A DNA stretch of 64,000 bases from Endocalyx cinctus. Taxonomy: Eukaryota; Ascomycota; Sordariomycetes; Amphisphaeriales; Apiosporaceae. The stretch spans positions 682,001 through 746,000 of the forward strand of contig BCKC01000001.1 of the NCBI GenBank assembly GCA_001600455.1, written 5' to 3'. Made by a program: the position numbers and the translations under genes. Below are positions 24,042-34,588 of this stretch, piece after piece (position 1 is the stretch's first letter; each line of letters starts with the position of its first letter). The notes under the pieces were generated by a model that was not told the DNA's origin, searched no databases, and saw nothing but the letters and a program-made list of their open reading frames with translations.

Positions 24042-25879
24042 GAGAAAGGTGGCTTTGGTTACAATTTGTTTGATGTCACCTGCAGGTATTTACCTGCTCT
24101 TAAACGTTTTGATATAGCTGGTGTATAGTGACTGCCACAGGAAATGCAGATATAGAAGTGAAAGAGATAGATACAGAGACACAGAAAGAAAATTTATGTA
24201 TGAGGGTGAGGCAGCCTTACGTTCCTTGCAAGTTAGGCGTTTTTGCGCGATGCTTTTAGGTTGGCCCAGTAGGCCTCACGGCAGTGCATGAAACATAACT
24301 ACCCCTCCTACATTCTGTAGGCTGACGTGCAACACAGGAACAAACAAGGTATTCATCCATCTATTCGCACACTGTCTATAAATAAATCCCTTAAGATATA
24401 TTTATTATGTTTGAGGTTCACAAAAAATGCCCATGAATACTCGCGATGATTTTCTAATACTGACTACCTAGTTATTTGTTGCGTCCAATCACTTAAGATA
24501 GAAGAGCATGAGACAATACCGCATTCACTGAAGTAAGCATATCTGCACATATTTCTGCGCGTATTCAGCACTATTTAAGGATTAGTTATATTAACCAGAA
24601 TGCCCAATACTGGATGCGCCGTATCCTTCAAGGTTCTGGTAGTACACGATCGAAATCGTAGACTATCCTGACGACAGACCTCTGCCTGATTTAGGTCGAG
24701 AAGAATTGATACATATATATATATATATATATATTTCGCTCGAAAGATAATGTACGTTAATCTTACTTACCTAGAATAGATGTTTAAGGACACACATTTC
24801 TCCCCTTGCTCTTTCGCACGATTCGAAATACTCGGTTATCGCAAATACGCAGATACGTTTGATACCGTATATTCTCATAGAGCGCGTATACTGACACGGC
24901 TCCCTCACATATTAGTAACTTTCACCTAGGCATAATATCATTATAATCGGATGCAGAGTCCTTGTTTAGTCGTTTGGACGATAGTTAATCGATGTTGGTA
25001 TCATAGAACTGGAGGAAGCTAGGCGCCGGGTGGGTTGGCCACAATGAGGCCGCGTTAACCTGATTGTGATTGTTGTTGGCCATCTATCAAAGAGGGCGGA
25101 GCTTTGAAGGATCGATCATCGAAGGCGAAGTCGATGAAATCGAGAACAACGAATATTCATTACGTTGGAGGGTACCCGATATTGGGCGATTGTCTAAGGG
25201 TATATATGAGATGAATCATGAAATGAAGTTAAGTTATTATTCCCCCACTTCAACAACATAATAAATAGCTGCATAGTAAGTGCACGGTCCCCGCCCTCTC
25301 AGCTTGACTTCACACACAGTAATTATGTAGGCGGGCTGGCGGGATCCTAATCACTATCTTGCCGTCTTCAATTTTTTTTTAAGAATAAAATGATCGAAAA
25401 TATGAGTTCACGAGGACGTTGGTCTACTTAGTTTAGGCTTTTGACAATAAGTCCCTCTCAAGGAAGTGCTGACCCTTTTATCGAGTACCCCTGCTCAGAA
25501 GTCTTGATGGTCTGGCCTGACAGGAGGCTCATTTTGAGCCAGGAAATCTTCATGCAGAAGAATTATAAAAATTATCGAAGCGCGCTGCAGAATATTCAAG
25601 GCAACGACTTTTTGTTTCTGCTCTTTTTTTTTTTTTTTTGCTCTATAAGAATTGATAATCAATGTTTCTGCGGTAGTTGTTGATTCTCGGCGCAGCGAGA
25701 ACTTTGAACAGCTCCTTGAAACGTTAAAATAACCCCTGAAGTCTTGGACAAAACTGAGACAATTGATAGATCGTAGCTATACCACTTGAAAAATTTATAC
25801 AACAAAATATGTGAACGAATTAATACTTTCATTTATTATTACCTGGAAACTTTCGTTTTTTATCCGAACTCATGTAGTT
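24042..25879. other. Intergenic, divergent promoters of the IFI6-like and SET genes
   Basis: AT-rich, with an (AT)n run at about 24713-24734 and T-rich runs. One 63-codon open frame near 25070-25261 has no ATG start, no family match and no splice support. Nothing else was recognised. Confidence 0.5.
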
Positions 25880-27300
25880 ATGTTATTATCTTCATTCTAT
25901 GTTATCATATCGGCGACGGCGGTTACTGCCAGTCAAAGACTATCAGAAACATGCTCGGCCTCCGTCCTATCACCTTCACGGTCACAGGCTTGGTGCGGAG
26001 TCGGCAGTGAAAACGCGTATTCCGACCAACCCTGGGGCGAATCGTGGATTAAAGGAAAAACCTGCCACGGCAAGGGCTCGTCAACATTCTGCATCTACAC
26101 CGCCCCGTCCTTCAACGGCGGGGAAGGCGTATCGGTGGTCACCACCTCAGAGAGCATAGCCCGAATAGCCGAGCGGGAAGCGTTCCAAATCGATTTGACG
26201 CAGCGACTGAGAACCGTTTCTTCTTCTTCCCCTCCTTACCGAGAAGCCGAGATCCCGGGCAAAGGTCTGGGACTGGTCGCGACCGAGCCCATCCGCGCCG
26301 GGAGGCTCATCATGGCGCGCACCCCGGCCGTCGTGATGAGCGAGAGGGCCGTGGAAAGCTTGGAGAAATCGCGGATCGCGGAACTTCTCGGGGACGCGAT
26401 CCAGGCGCTGCCGCCTCATCATAGGACGCAGGTGCTGGCGCTGTCGACGCATAGCGCCGGTGCGGCGGATTATAGGCAGCAGGCTTATAAAATTTTCACG
26501 ACGAATTCTTTTCGTACCGGTTCGCATGATCAGGTTTCCTCGTTTCAATCGGTTTTCGCTGAAGGTTGGTAATCTCCCGAATCTGTTTTTTTTTTTTTTT
26601 TTTTTTTTTTCCCAAAAGAGAATCTATTGCGATATATAAGCAGCATTGAAACTTACCATGTAATCCCTAGTGTCGCGCCTGAACCATGCCTGCGATCCAA
26701 ATGTCGTGTATTATTTCGATGGCGCCACGTTCGCGCAGATGGTCCTCGCCGTCCGTGACATAGAACCGGGAGAGGAATTGACTCTCTCGTATACGGAGTA
26801 AGTTTGGCCCGTCGTCACAGCTGTCTCGAAAAGCTAGGAATAGCTTTACTAAAATTGCTCTTTACAGCGGACTCCAAACGAAATCGGTAAGACAGCAAAA
26901 GCTAAAGAAAGATTGGGGATTCAAATGCACCTGTTCCCGCTGCACGGCCGATGCGTCCGAAACTATTAAATCAGACGAAAGGGTTCAGAGGATCCATCAG
27001 CTCTGGAAAGAGCTCGATAATTACTCGGCGACGTCGACCGCGACACCGCAGATGGCCGAAGAACTCGTTGAGCTCTACGAGCAAGAGGGAATTCACGGAC
27101 GCTTGCACGAAGCTTATTACCGCGCGGCGCTTGAGTGGATAGGGCTCGGAGAGATCGAGAACGCCGCCAGGTTTGCTAGAATGTGCATAGATCATGGCGT
27201 CTTGTACCGAGGGCCGGGGAAACCGTTTATTACCAGCATGGAGAGATTCTTAAGTAACCCGGCGAGCCATCCGCAGTGGAAGCTTCGCTTAGAGCAATGA
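25880..27300 (+). CDS. SET-domain protein (SMYD / 'SET domain protein 5'-like) with putative signal peptide
   Basis: Predicted lysine methyltransferase fold using S-adenosylmethionine. Three exons, 25880-26564, 26671-26797 and 26868-27300, give 414 residues. The only good ATG starts MLLSSFYVIISATAVTAS, which looks like a signal peptide. A Cys-containing segment follows (SETCSAS, AWCGVG, KTCHGKG, TFCIYTAPSFNGG). The SET core begins at about 110: EIPGKGLGLVATEPIRAG, then VSRLNHACDPNVVYY (the NHxCxPN motif) and IEPGEELTLSYTDG with the catalytic Tyr. The Cys-rich post-SET part FKCTCSRC follows, then a helical TPR-like end. All key SET motifs are present. The substrate is unknown. The signal-peptide call is by eye. 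If a further exon lies upstream the N-terminus would change, but the two alternative starts just upstream are non-ATG. Confidence 0.85.
26586..26610 (+). repeat. T25 homopolymer in the first intron of the SET gene
   Basis: Uninterrupted T run inside the intron between the first two coding exons. Confidence 0.9.
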
Positions 27301-27949
27301 TATATCTGACATTATAATATCAAGAGTTATGTTTATCCCGCGGCGTTCTTATGTCTAGCTGCTCTGAAAACAGTAGCTACCTGGTGGGCTGTATCCGAAA
27401 GACAGGCTTTTCTTGCCAATATTTATAATTATATACTTTGCAGGGCATGATCATCCCTATATCGGCCACGCCCCTGGAAAGGTTCTTTATCTCACTAACC
27501 ACCAATCATAGAAGTTGCATCGCTATCACGGTACAATAATATTCGTACTTTGTCAGAGGTAGTAAGATGAAGAAAGAAGTGTGGGCATTCGCTAATTATC
27601 AAATGTAATTGAGGAGCGATGCCTATCGTATCCTATGAGAACGATGGCATCGATGAATTATGCAGTTGATGGTACATAATGTATATATATAGTGTTGAAG
27701 GAAGCACTTTTTTTTTTGTCTCCTTTCTGAATAGACCAAGAAAAAAAAAGAAAAATCGCCCATCGTCCCCTATCCATAACGGGAGCGTTGAGCTTTTATT
27801 TACCCACCTCAAAGTCTTAATGCAAGATGCAAAAACCCGTGCCATCTAATGGGCTAATGTTGAAATCCCAATGCTAAATAAATCACGCGCGAAACTCCGA
27901 GAATGCAAATGGCCGTACCCGGAACAATGACGGGTACTAATTACGTCCT
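27301..27949. other. Intergenic, convergent 3' ends of the SET and GTP cyclohydrolase genes
   Basis: No coding or RNA gene seen; T- and A-rich runs near 27710-27755. Confidence 0.55.
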
Positions 27950-29031
27950 TCATCTTCTAGTAAGACCGACGAGGCTTAGAAATTCGTTTCTGGTCTTCTC
28001 CTTCCTCTCGAAGCAGCCAAGAACGCAGCTGGTTATGGTACTGGTGGTGGTCTTTTCGACGCCCCTCATGACCATGCATAGGTGACTCGACTCCATGACA
28101 ACGGCGACACCCTGCGGCTTCAGGACTTCCATGATGGCGTTGGCGACCTCCCTGGTGAGTCGTTCTTGGACCTGGAGCCGTCGGCTAAACATCTCGGCGA
28201 TGCGAGGAAGCTTGGATATACCGATGACATTATTTGCCGGGATATATCCAATATGCATCTGATGGTTATGAGTATAAACGGAAGGATACTTTTAGGATGT
28301 TTTCTTACCTTTCCGGTGAAGGGGACTAGATGATGTTCGCAGAGACTGAAGATTTCTATGTCCTTTACGATTACCATCTCGTTGTGGTTTTCGTGAAAGA
28401 TGGCGTCATTCACGATGTCCTTTACGTTCTGCTGGTAACCTTTGGTGAAGAAGAGCATGGCCTTGGCATATCGTGCCGGCGTATCGAGGACACCTTCTCG
28501 ATCGGGGTCTTCGCCTATACATTCCAAGATGGTCCTTACGGCGCCTTTCATCTTGTTTAACCTCTCGGCTGCCTGTTCGGTGGTCTCTTCCAACCGTTCA
28601 CGAGTACCTCGACCTGCGATAGGTTAGTAATTCAAGAGGAAGAAACGAGGTGGTATATAGAACGGACTTGGCCTGCTAAGTCCATCAAAGTCAATGACGG
28701 GACTAGGCGACCTTGTTTCGGTGCCCTCGGATTTGGCCTTCTTCTTTTTCTTCTTGGGTGCCTCATCTCTCGGATCCCTCGCAGCTTTACTAAAACTCTT
28801 TTTTCTTTTAGAAGATTTTGAGCGACCATTTATCTCGGACGCACCACCGTCACCAAGTCTCCTGTTTCTTTTTTTCTTTTGCGACCGAGTGTCATCGATT
28901 ACCTCATCCTGCTTTGACTTCACGCTGCCATTGGGAGAATCGTCGATGTCGGATAATCCAGCGTCTGAGGTAACCGAAGATTCAACGGTAAATTCAGAAC
29001 CGGCCGACTTTGATTCGGAATTTTTCACCAT
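27950..29031 (-). CDS. FOL2: GTP cyclohydrolase I
   Basis: Converts GTP to 7,8-dihydroneopterin triphosphate, the first step of folate and pterin synthesis, in the cytosol. Exons in coding order: 29031-28668, 28613-28309 and 28258-27950; 325 residues, phases agree. The first about 120 residues are a low-complexity Ser/Asp-then-Lys/Arg-rich extension (KKKKKKAK), ending in the family junction [19 protein letters not shown]. The catalytic domain shows [25 protein letters not shown], the zinc/active-site block [31 protein letters not shown] and the second zinc ligand region [12 protein letters not shown]. The first intron has a weak donor (GTCCGT), but the reading across it matches the family. 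The basic extension could serve nuclear targeting or regulation (inference). Confidence 0.95.
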
Positions 29032-29972
29032 TTTTTCGACTAATAATAAATTAAAAGATAAAAAGGCGCAATTGCATTTCCCTTCTTCTTTTTTTTTTTT
29101 CTTTCTTTTTCTTTCCACTTTCTTATGTAGTAGAAATATTTTGTGCAGCTGACTCAGACTGAATTATAAAACTCAAGATCGGACCGATCCTAGAAGAATT
29201 AAGCAAACCCTTTTCGAAGAATGATAAAAACAGAAAACTTCTTAAGAAAAGGAAGAAGAGAAGAAAATGAAGTAGTAATGTAAGAAAATAACGAAAATGA
29301 TCTTTCCGATTTAGGACTTAACTGACCCAAAGTTATCCATGTATATCTTCTGTTAGAAAGTAGAAAATAGAAAATATGCTCCGTACATAAGTCTTATTAT
29401 CGTATTATCGGGTTGGGAGATCCAATAGATAAGGACAATTCCAGTTTTTTATTATTTTCAGGGTCCGTTAAAATTATTAAATCGTTCGATGACATCAATT
29501 TAATGAATTTAACCTGAAATATACTAGCGTAGTATTTATTCGTGTTATTCACGTTAGCCTTAAAAACCAACAAGAAGGAATTCAGGTGCGGCTGAAGGCG
29601 GCGTGGCTGAAAAGCGGTGAAGCTTGATTATCATCTGTGGCTGTGTGGCTAAAGCTAGGCTGAGTATCTGCCGGCAGAATTGATTGAACCATCGCAACAT
29701 CCTTGGAATTTATTCTGTTTACTACCGGATACTTTCCATATTCCATTCAATTATTTCGCATCCTTTCTTTTTAATACATTCATCTATTTCAACTGCTCAC
29801 CCCGCAAATATATAAAAAAACAAAGATTAATTAATCGTCTATTATTTCTTTGATGTTCTTCTTTTAACAATATAATCACTCGTCCCGATACGATCGCGAC
29901 CCAACGAACACGCATCGAAAGACCCATAACCCATACTTTATCTAATCAATACCAATATTAATATCTTCTACC
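29032..29972. other. Divergent intergenic region between GTP cyclohydrolase and TAF11
   Basis: AT-rich with no coding frame. It holds both promoters and a CT-rich leader before TAF11. Confidence 0.55.
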
Positions 29973-31067
29973 ATGGCATCACCTCCGCGCGACTATTCCC
30001 CCGCGGGATCTCCTCCGTACTCGCATTCGCAGCTACCCAATAAGAAGAGATCTGCCGGCGGCGATCTTTCGGCGCAGCCGCCCTCGCTCAAACGACGAAA
30101 AGCCTCGACCATGTCGGTCGCGTCCGCCGGGTCGGCCCACCCGCTCCGACAAACCTCCTTCCCGCCGGACGAGTCGCAAGGAGGGGGGGCCTACTCGCCG
30201 TCGTACCGCCGCTCCCCGAGCATCGACAACATGAGCCTCGTCAGCGGCAGCCAGGTCAGCGGGGCACCGACTAAGAAGAAACGGGGTCGGAAATCCAAGG
30301 CCGATCGCGCTCACGAGACGGTCGCCGCCGACTCGGGCAGCGTCGTGGGCGGGCGCGCTCCTACCGTCCTGAGCACCGCTAGCGGCGGTCATAACGCGGG
30401 CAAGGACGGCGATGGGGCTGATGGTGGTGCGAGGGACGGCGAGGGCGACGGCGCGTTCGAGATCCCGGAAAATATGGCGAGCATGTCGGCCGTGAGGACG
30501 AGGGAACAGCTGGAAGAGGAAAAGGAGCTCTTGGCTTTGCTCAAGTCCAGGATGGACGGCCAGCAATTCGATCGTTACGAGGTTTGGCATAGAGCGACTT
30601 TAAAGAACGCCGATATCAAAAGGGTAAGTCCCATTCAATTCTTCGACACACGTAGGCCTTTCAAATCATGTTCATGGTTGCTAATCAATCAATCTCAAAT
30701 ACAGCATATCAATAGCGTCACTTCTCAGTCGTGTCCTACCAACGTTCATCAGATGATGCAAGTCGTCTGTAAGATGTATCTCGGAGAAGTAGTCGAAGCC
30801 GCTCGAGACATCCAAGAAGAGTGGATCAAACTGGGGGAAAAACAGACCGACTTGCCCGACGATAACCTAGAGCCGAAAAGTGAGGAATCGCAGCATCGTC
30901 GCCAAGCTCCTCTTCGTCCAGAGCATCTTCGAGAAGCATACCGCCGACGTAGAACAGCAAGCGAGAACGGCGGCGCTCTCGGAAGCCTCTTGGTTTGGAA
31001 CCAGCAAACTCAGAATGGCACCGAGCGATTCGCCGCGCGAGCTGGTGGTCGTCGAATCTTCAAATGA
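29973..31067 (+). CDS. TAF11: TFIID subunit TAF11 (TAFII28)
   Basis: Histone-fold subunit of the general transcription factor TFIID, paired with TAF13 in the nucleus. Two exons, 29973-30623 and 30705-31067, give 337 residues. The N-terminal about 165 residues are low-complexity with basic clusters (NKKRSAGG, PSLKRRKAST, TKKKRGRKSK), probable nuclear signals. The histone fold runs RMDGQQFDRYEVWHRATLKN, then DIKRHINSVTSQSC, and the late helices with YLGEVVEAARDIQEEW. The C-terminus LRPEHLREAYRRR and GGRRIFK matches fungal TAF11. The intron is 81 bases and contains no in-frame stop, so retaining it would insert 27 residues into the fold; the spliced form matches the family. Confidence 0.93.
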   Translation: MASPPRDYSPAGSPPYSHSQLPNKKRSAGGDLSAQPPSLKRRKASTMSVASAGSAHPLRQTSFPPDESQGGGAYSPSYRRSPSIDNMSLVSGSQVSGAPTKKKRGRKSKADRAHETVAADSGSVVGGRAPTVLSTASGGHNAGKDGDGADGGARDGEGDGAFEIPENMASMSAVRTREQLEEEKELLALLKSRMDGQQFDRYEVWHRATLKNADIKRVSPIQFFDTRRPFKSCSWLLINQSQIQHINSVTSQSCPTNVHQMMQVVCKMYLGEVVEAARDIQEEWIKLGEKQTDLPDDNLEPKSEESQHRRQAPLRPEHLREAYRRRRTASENGGALGSLLVWNQQTQNGTERFAARAGGRRIFK

Positions 31068-32135
31068 GGAATTATCAAGTATCATTTGATCATACATTAT
31101 TACGACGTGAGGATGACTTTGGTGGTTTTCACCAATACCCACACGGATAGGAGCTGCATTGAATATGTATACGATGGGAAAATCTTTCGGCTTCCGTCGG
31201 ACAGGTTTTGGGACCACATAACCTGATTAATGACGATACAGTGGGCGGCCGAAGTAGGAACTCTTCACTATCCAAGTTCTTGTGTTCCACTCGCCCATTA
31301 GTTTTCAAGGCAATCCGTTCTTAAAGCACATATCTACGCATAAACCTCGCATAACATCGAGGATTACGGGGTTTGGGGAATTGGTTTGGTAAATATCCAA
31401 GATGCAAAGGGCCTCTAAACACGACGTACGTGGATGACGCCCCGACACGGCATCGTTGGTTGGTATGACTTAATACATACCATATTTATTCCAGTCACAT
31501 AGCGACTATACAGACGTATATTCAGAGCTGGGGAGTTAGGGAGACTTCAAATTAACCCCTTAATGAAGATGTTGAATCGAAGCTACAGTTCATGAACGGC
31601 CTGTGGTCATGAACATACCAGGGCATCCTGAAAAAAACAGGCGCACCACTCATAAAAACTTAGAAATAAGTTGTAAAGCGGAGTCTAATATAGCTAGATG
31701 TATACCCACATACAAATAATATACCAGAATAGTAGTTATGTTTCTACTTCGTTGATTATGAAATAGGGCCCTATTCTCTGATTTGTGATATATGTAGTTC
31801 TTTCATGAAGAAAGGACTACAATGAGTTGTGTCCTCGATAGACAAAGACTTGTAATAGCATAGTTGAATGAAAAGAAAATGACAATTCCCTTATTTTTAA
31901 GAACAAGTGTGTTGTCATCATTAACCCTAAAACATGATGAGGACCGTTTCTTTCTGCCTCTTACAATATATATTAACTTGAGAGATTCCTACCATTGCCC
32001 GAAATTTTAAATCATACAGCAGCAGCATCAATACAACTCAAACAAAACCCAAAAAAGTAAGTAAGGAAAACTCTTTAGCACGTAACCTCACATAGAACCA
32101 CCACTGATTAAAACCTACTAAAAAAAAAAAAAAAA
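31068..32135. other. Intergenic, AT-rich
   Basis: Contains the TAF11 3' region and the promoter of the next gene. A run of about 16 A bases (32120-32135) abuts the next start codon. No gene seen. Confidence 0.55.
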
Positions 32136-32723
32136 ATGACGACGAAAATGTCATACGAGCAAATCTTCCGCATCCTCCGCAAACACGTCGTGATCCGACG
32201 CCCGACGCCCGAAACCCCCTACTACATCGCCGAGATCACGAACCCGGAGCGCGGGTGCCGCTTCGTGATCCACGCGACCAAGCCGCTCCCGAGCCCTATC
32301 TACGGCCCGGAAGCGGTGCGGGACCGCGCCTCCGAGTACGTCGAGATCACGCACGGAACCTCTAACGACGAGACGGATGAATCGCACGACGAAGGGCAAG
32401 AACCGGGAAGTCGCTGCTGCGCCTGGTTCGGTCGGGACCCGGCCGATTTCTTCCCCGAGTGGATCCGGTACTGCGCGCTGCTCGGCCGGTACGACAAGCT
32501 GGACGCCGCGGGCGCGTTCCCGGAGATCGCGAGCGACGTCGGCAGGCTCGAGGCCGAGAGGGTCGCGTACGCGGTCCTGCTGGCCAAGATCGCGATGCGG
32601 ATGGGCGCGTTTCCGAGGCGGTTTAATTCCCTCGCGAGGAAGCTGGGCGGCGAAGAGGTCGAGGGCGACGAGGATTACGATGAGGAGGAGGAGGTGGTGG
32701 TGGGTGGGGGAATAGATTCATAG
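32136..32723 (+). CDS. Hypothetical protein with acidic tail
   Basis: Single-exon frame of 195 residues starting MTTKMSYEQIFRILRKHVV. I do not recognise a family. What can be seen: a basic N-terminal 40 residues, a middle part with Cys-Cys (SRCCAWFGRDPADFFPEWI), an Ala/Leu-rich helical region (EAERVAYAVLLAKIAMRMG), and an acidic end (EGDEDYDEEEEVVV). Third codon positions are strongly GC-biased, unlike the flanking DNA, which supports real coding use. No signal peptide or membrane segment. A possible intron cannot be excluded. The A-run immediately before the ATG is unusual. Confidence 0.65.
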   Translation: MTTKMSYEQIFRILRKHVVIRRPTPETPYYIAEITNPERGCRFVIHATKPLPSPIYGPEAVRDRASEYVEITHGTSNDETDESHDEGQEPGSRCCAWFGRDPADFFPEWIRYCALLGRYDKLDAAGAFPEIASDVGRLEAERVAYAVLLAKIAMRMGAFPRRFNSLARKLGGEEVEGDEDYDEEEEVVVGGGIDS

Positions 32724-33004
32724 CTTGCCAAATAGGTAAGTTTCAATCAATATCTTCTACGAACGCTATGCATGTATAATCATAAATTGTAAGTATGAAA
32801 AATAAAAAATAAGTCCTACCAGTCTTGAAACCCTTTTTTAAGTTCAGTGCATTACTACTATTCGTTTCCCTAGAGAGTGAGTATTTCAAGTAGCAATATC
32901 GAAGACACCGTGTGAGCTAGTTGTATGACAATTTCAGATGGCTATCAGTCACTTTTATTTTTATCTAATTATCAGCCGATATTTTCCATACCCCTACTCT
33001 TAAG

Positions 33005-34588
33005 TTACAGCATCCAAGCAGCGAGCAGCACCGCTCCGGCGAGGGTAGCGGCATTCAAGCCCGTCTTGAGACCCGTATTCTCCGGAACGTCCGTAGCGGA
33101 CGAGTCTCCGTCCGTCGTCGTCGTACCGTTGCCCTCGCCGGTAGTCGTAGTACCGCCCGTCGAGTTGGTCTGCTCGACGGTGGCGGTAGTAGTGATAAGA
33201 CTCGTCAGAGCGCTCAAGACGCTCAGTTCCGTACCGGCGTCGACGGTCCCGTCGAACTTGCCGTCGGTCCAGGAGAAGCCGCACATGCGGTCGTTATCGC
33301 CGCCCGTGCACTGCGCGACGGCCGCCGCGGCGCTGGTCTTCAGCGCCGGCAGGATCTTGGACGCCGTGTGAGGCGCCATCTTCGCGACGGAGGCAAGGTC
33401 CCGGTGCAGGAACGACTTGAAGAAGTGCATGTCGACGCTGCAGGACCCGCTGGCCTCGCACGCCGGTTCGTAGGCGACACCGTCTTGGAAGAAGGTCTCG
33501 AGGATGGCGTCGACGTGCCCGTCGAGGCGGTCTTTCCAATCATCTCGGCCAGTCTGTTTTTTTTTTTTTGTTTCGTGAAGTGTAAGTGGGAAAAGTCTTC
33601 TCCAGCGCATATTAATAGGGGGTTAGTTTAACTTACGAAATTGTACATATACGCGGCTCCTTCTGCGAACGTGCTCGCTACGTACGAGAATTGGACCTTG
33701 TTGATAGAATCGCACTCCGAGACTTGAGTACCGTCGTAAACGGCGAACTTGTTGGTGATCAAGCCGATATCGACCATCTTATCGTAAGTATCGGAGGCCT
33801 CGTCAGCGGCTGTTTCGTTAGTGGTAAACAGTGCGAGTTTGGCACCGAGGTTAAAGTATAGAGCATTAGATGCGGCTGTTTATGGTCATGGTATCAAAGT
33901 CAGCCGACGGATTCTAGTGGGGGATAAAGGCGAGCGAGGTTGAATAAAATTTCACATACTGTTGATGTAATTGTAACCGTTGTTGAAGGTAAAAATTTGC
34001 CATCTCAAGGCACCATCGCAATCACCGCTATCGTCTACTCTCCGATTGCTTGCCGACTGCTGGTCGAATACGTTTTGCGCGAGTTCCAGCCATTCAGATC
34101 CACCGGAGCTCGGGTTCGTGAGTTGTCCGTTATAGGCGAGCATGGCGGCCGAGGCCCAGACTCCCTGGTCGTCGTTACCAATAGAGGCACTCCAGTTGGC
34201 AGGGAGGAAGTCATTATCTCCCTTCTGGAATAAAATCCCCTCCGAAATAGTATTGTCGTAGGTAGTGTCTCCCGTGTGGTTTCGGTACTCGAGCATGGCA
34301 GCCCAGAGAATCCCACCATTCCACCAGTAATAATCGCCATCGGGAGGGGGTCCAGGTAGGATGCCGGGTATATCCCCGGTGTAGAAGCTCATAACATCCT
34401 CCGCCACGAGAGCAGCTGCCTTTTTGATGGATTCTTTTTCGGAGGAGCATTCGAGTTAGTACCTACTCATATACCATATTCTACTATTTCAAAGACTCAC
34501 CCGAATCATTGACATCCACGGTGAGCGCCGCGAGAGCAGACGAGGCAATAGAAAGCAAACGAATGAACGAAGAAGCGGATTTGGCCAT
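33005..34588 (-). CDS. GPI-anchored mannan endo-1,6-alpha-mannosidase, GH76 (DFG5/DCW1 family)
   Basis: Cell-surface enzyme thought to transfer GPI-anchored glycoproteins onto wall glucan by acting on the mannose core of the anchor. Exons in coding order: 34588-34501, 34433-33960, 33875-33637 and 33553-33005; 449 residues. The start MAKSASSFIRLLSIASSALAAL is a signal peptide. GH76 motifs: SFYTGDIPGILPG, YYWWNGGILWAAML, the catalytic Asp pair in GNDDQGVWASAAM (about 117-118), and WLELAQNVFDQQ with CDGALRWQIFTFNNGYNY. The C-terminal part has Cys pairs (CEASGSCS, CTGGDNDRMCG), a Ser/Thr/Gly-rich stalk and a final hydrophobic stretch ALAGAVLL-like (LAGAVLLAAWML), consistent with a GPI-anchor signal. 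Divergent from AIM32. DFG5 and DCW1 cannot be told apart here. Confidence 0.93.

Noticed and set aside
25070..25261. 63-codon plus-strand frame
   Set aside because: Non-ATG start, no homologue recalled, isolated in AT-rich DNA.
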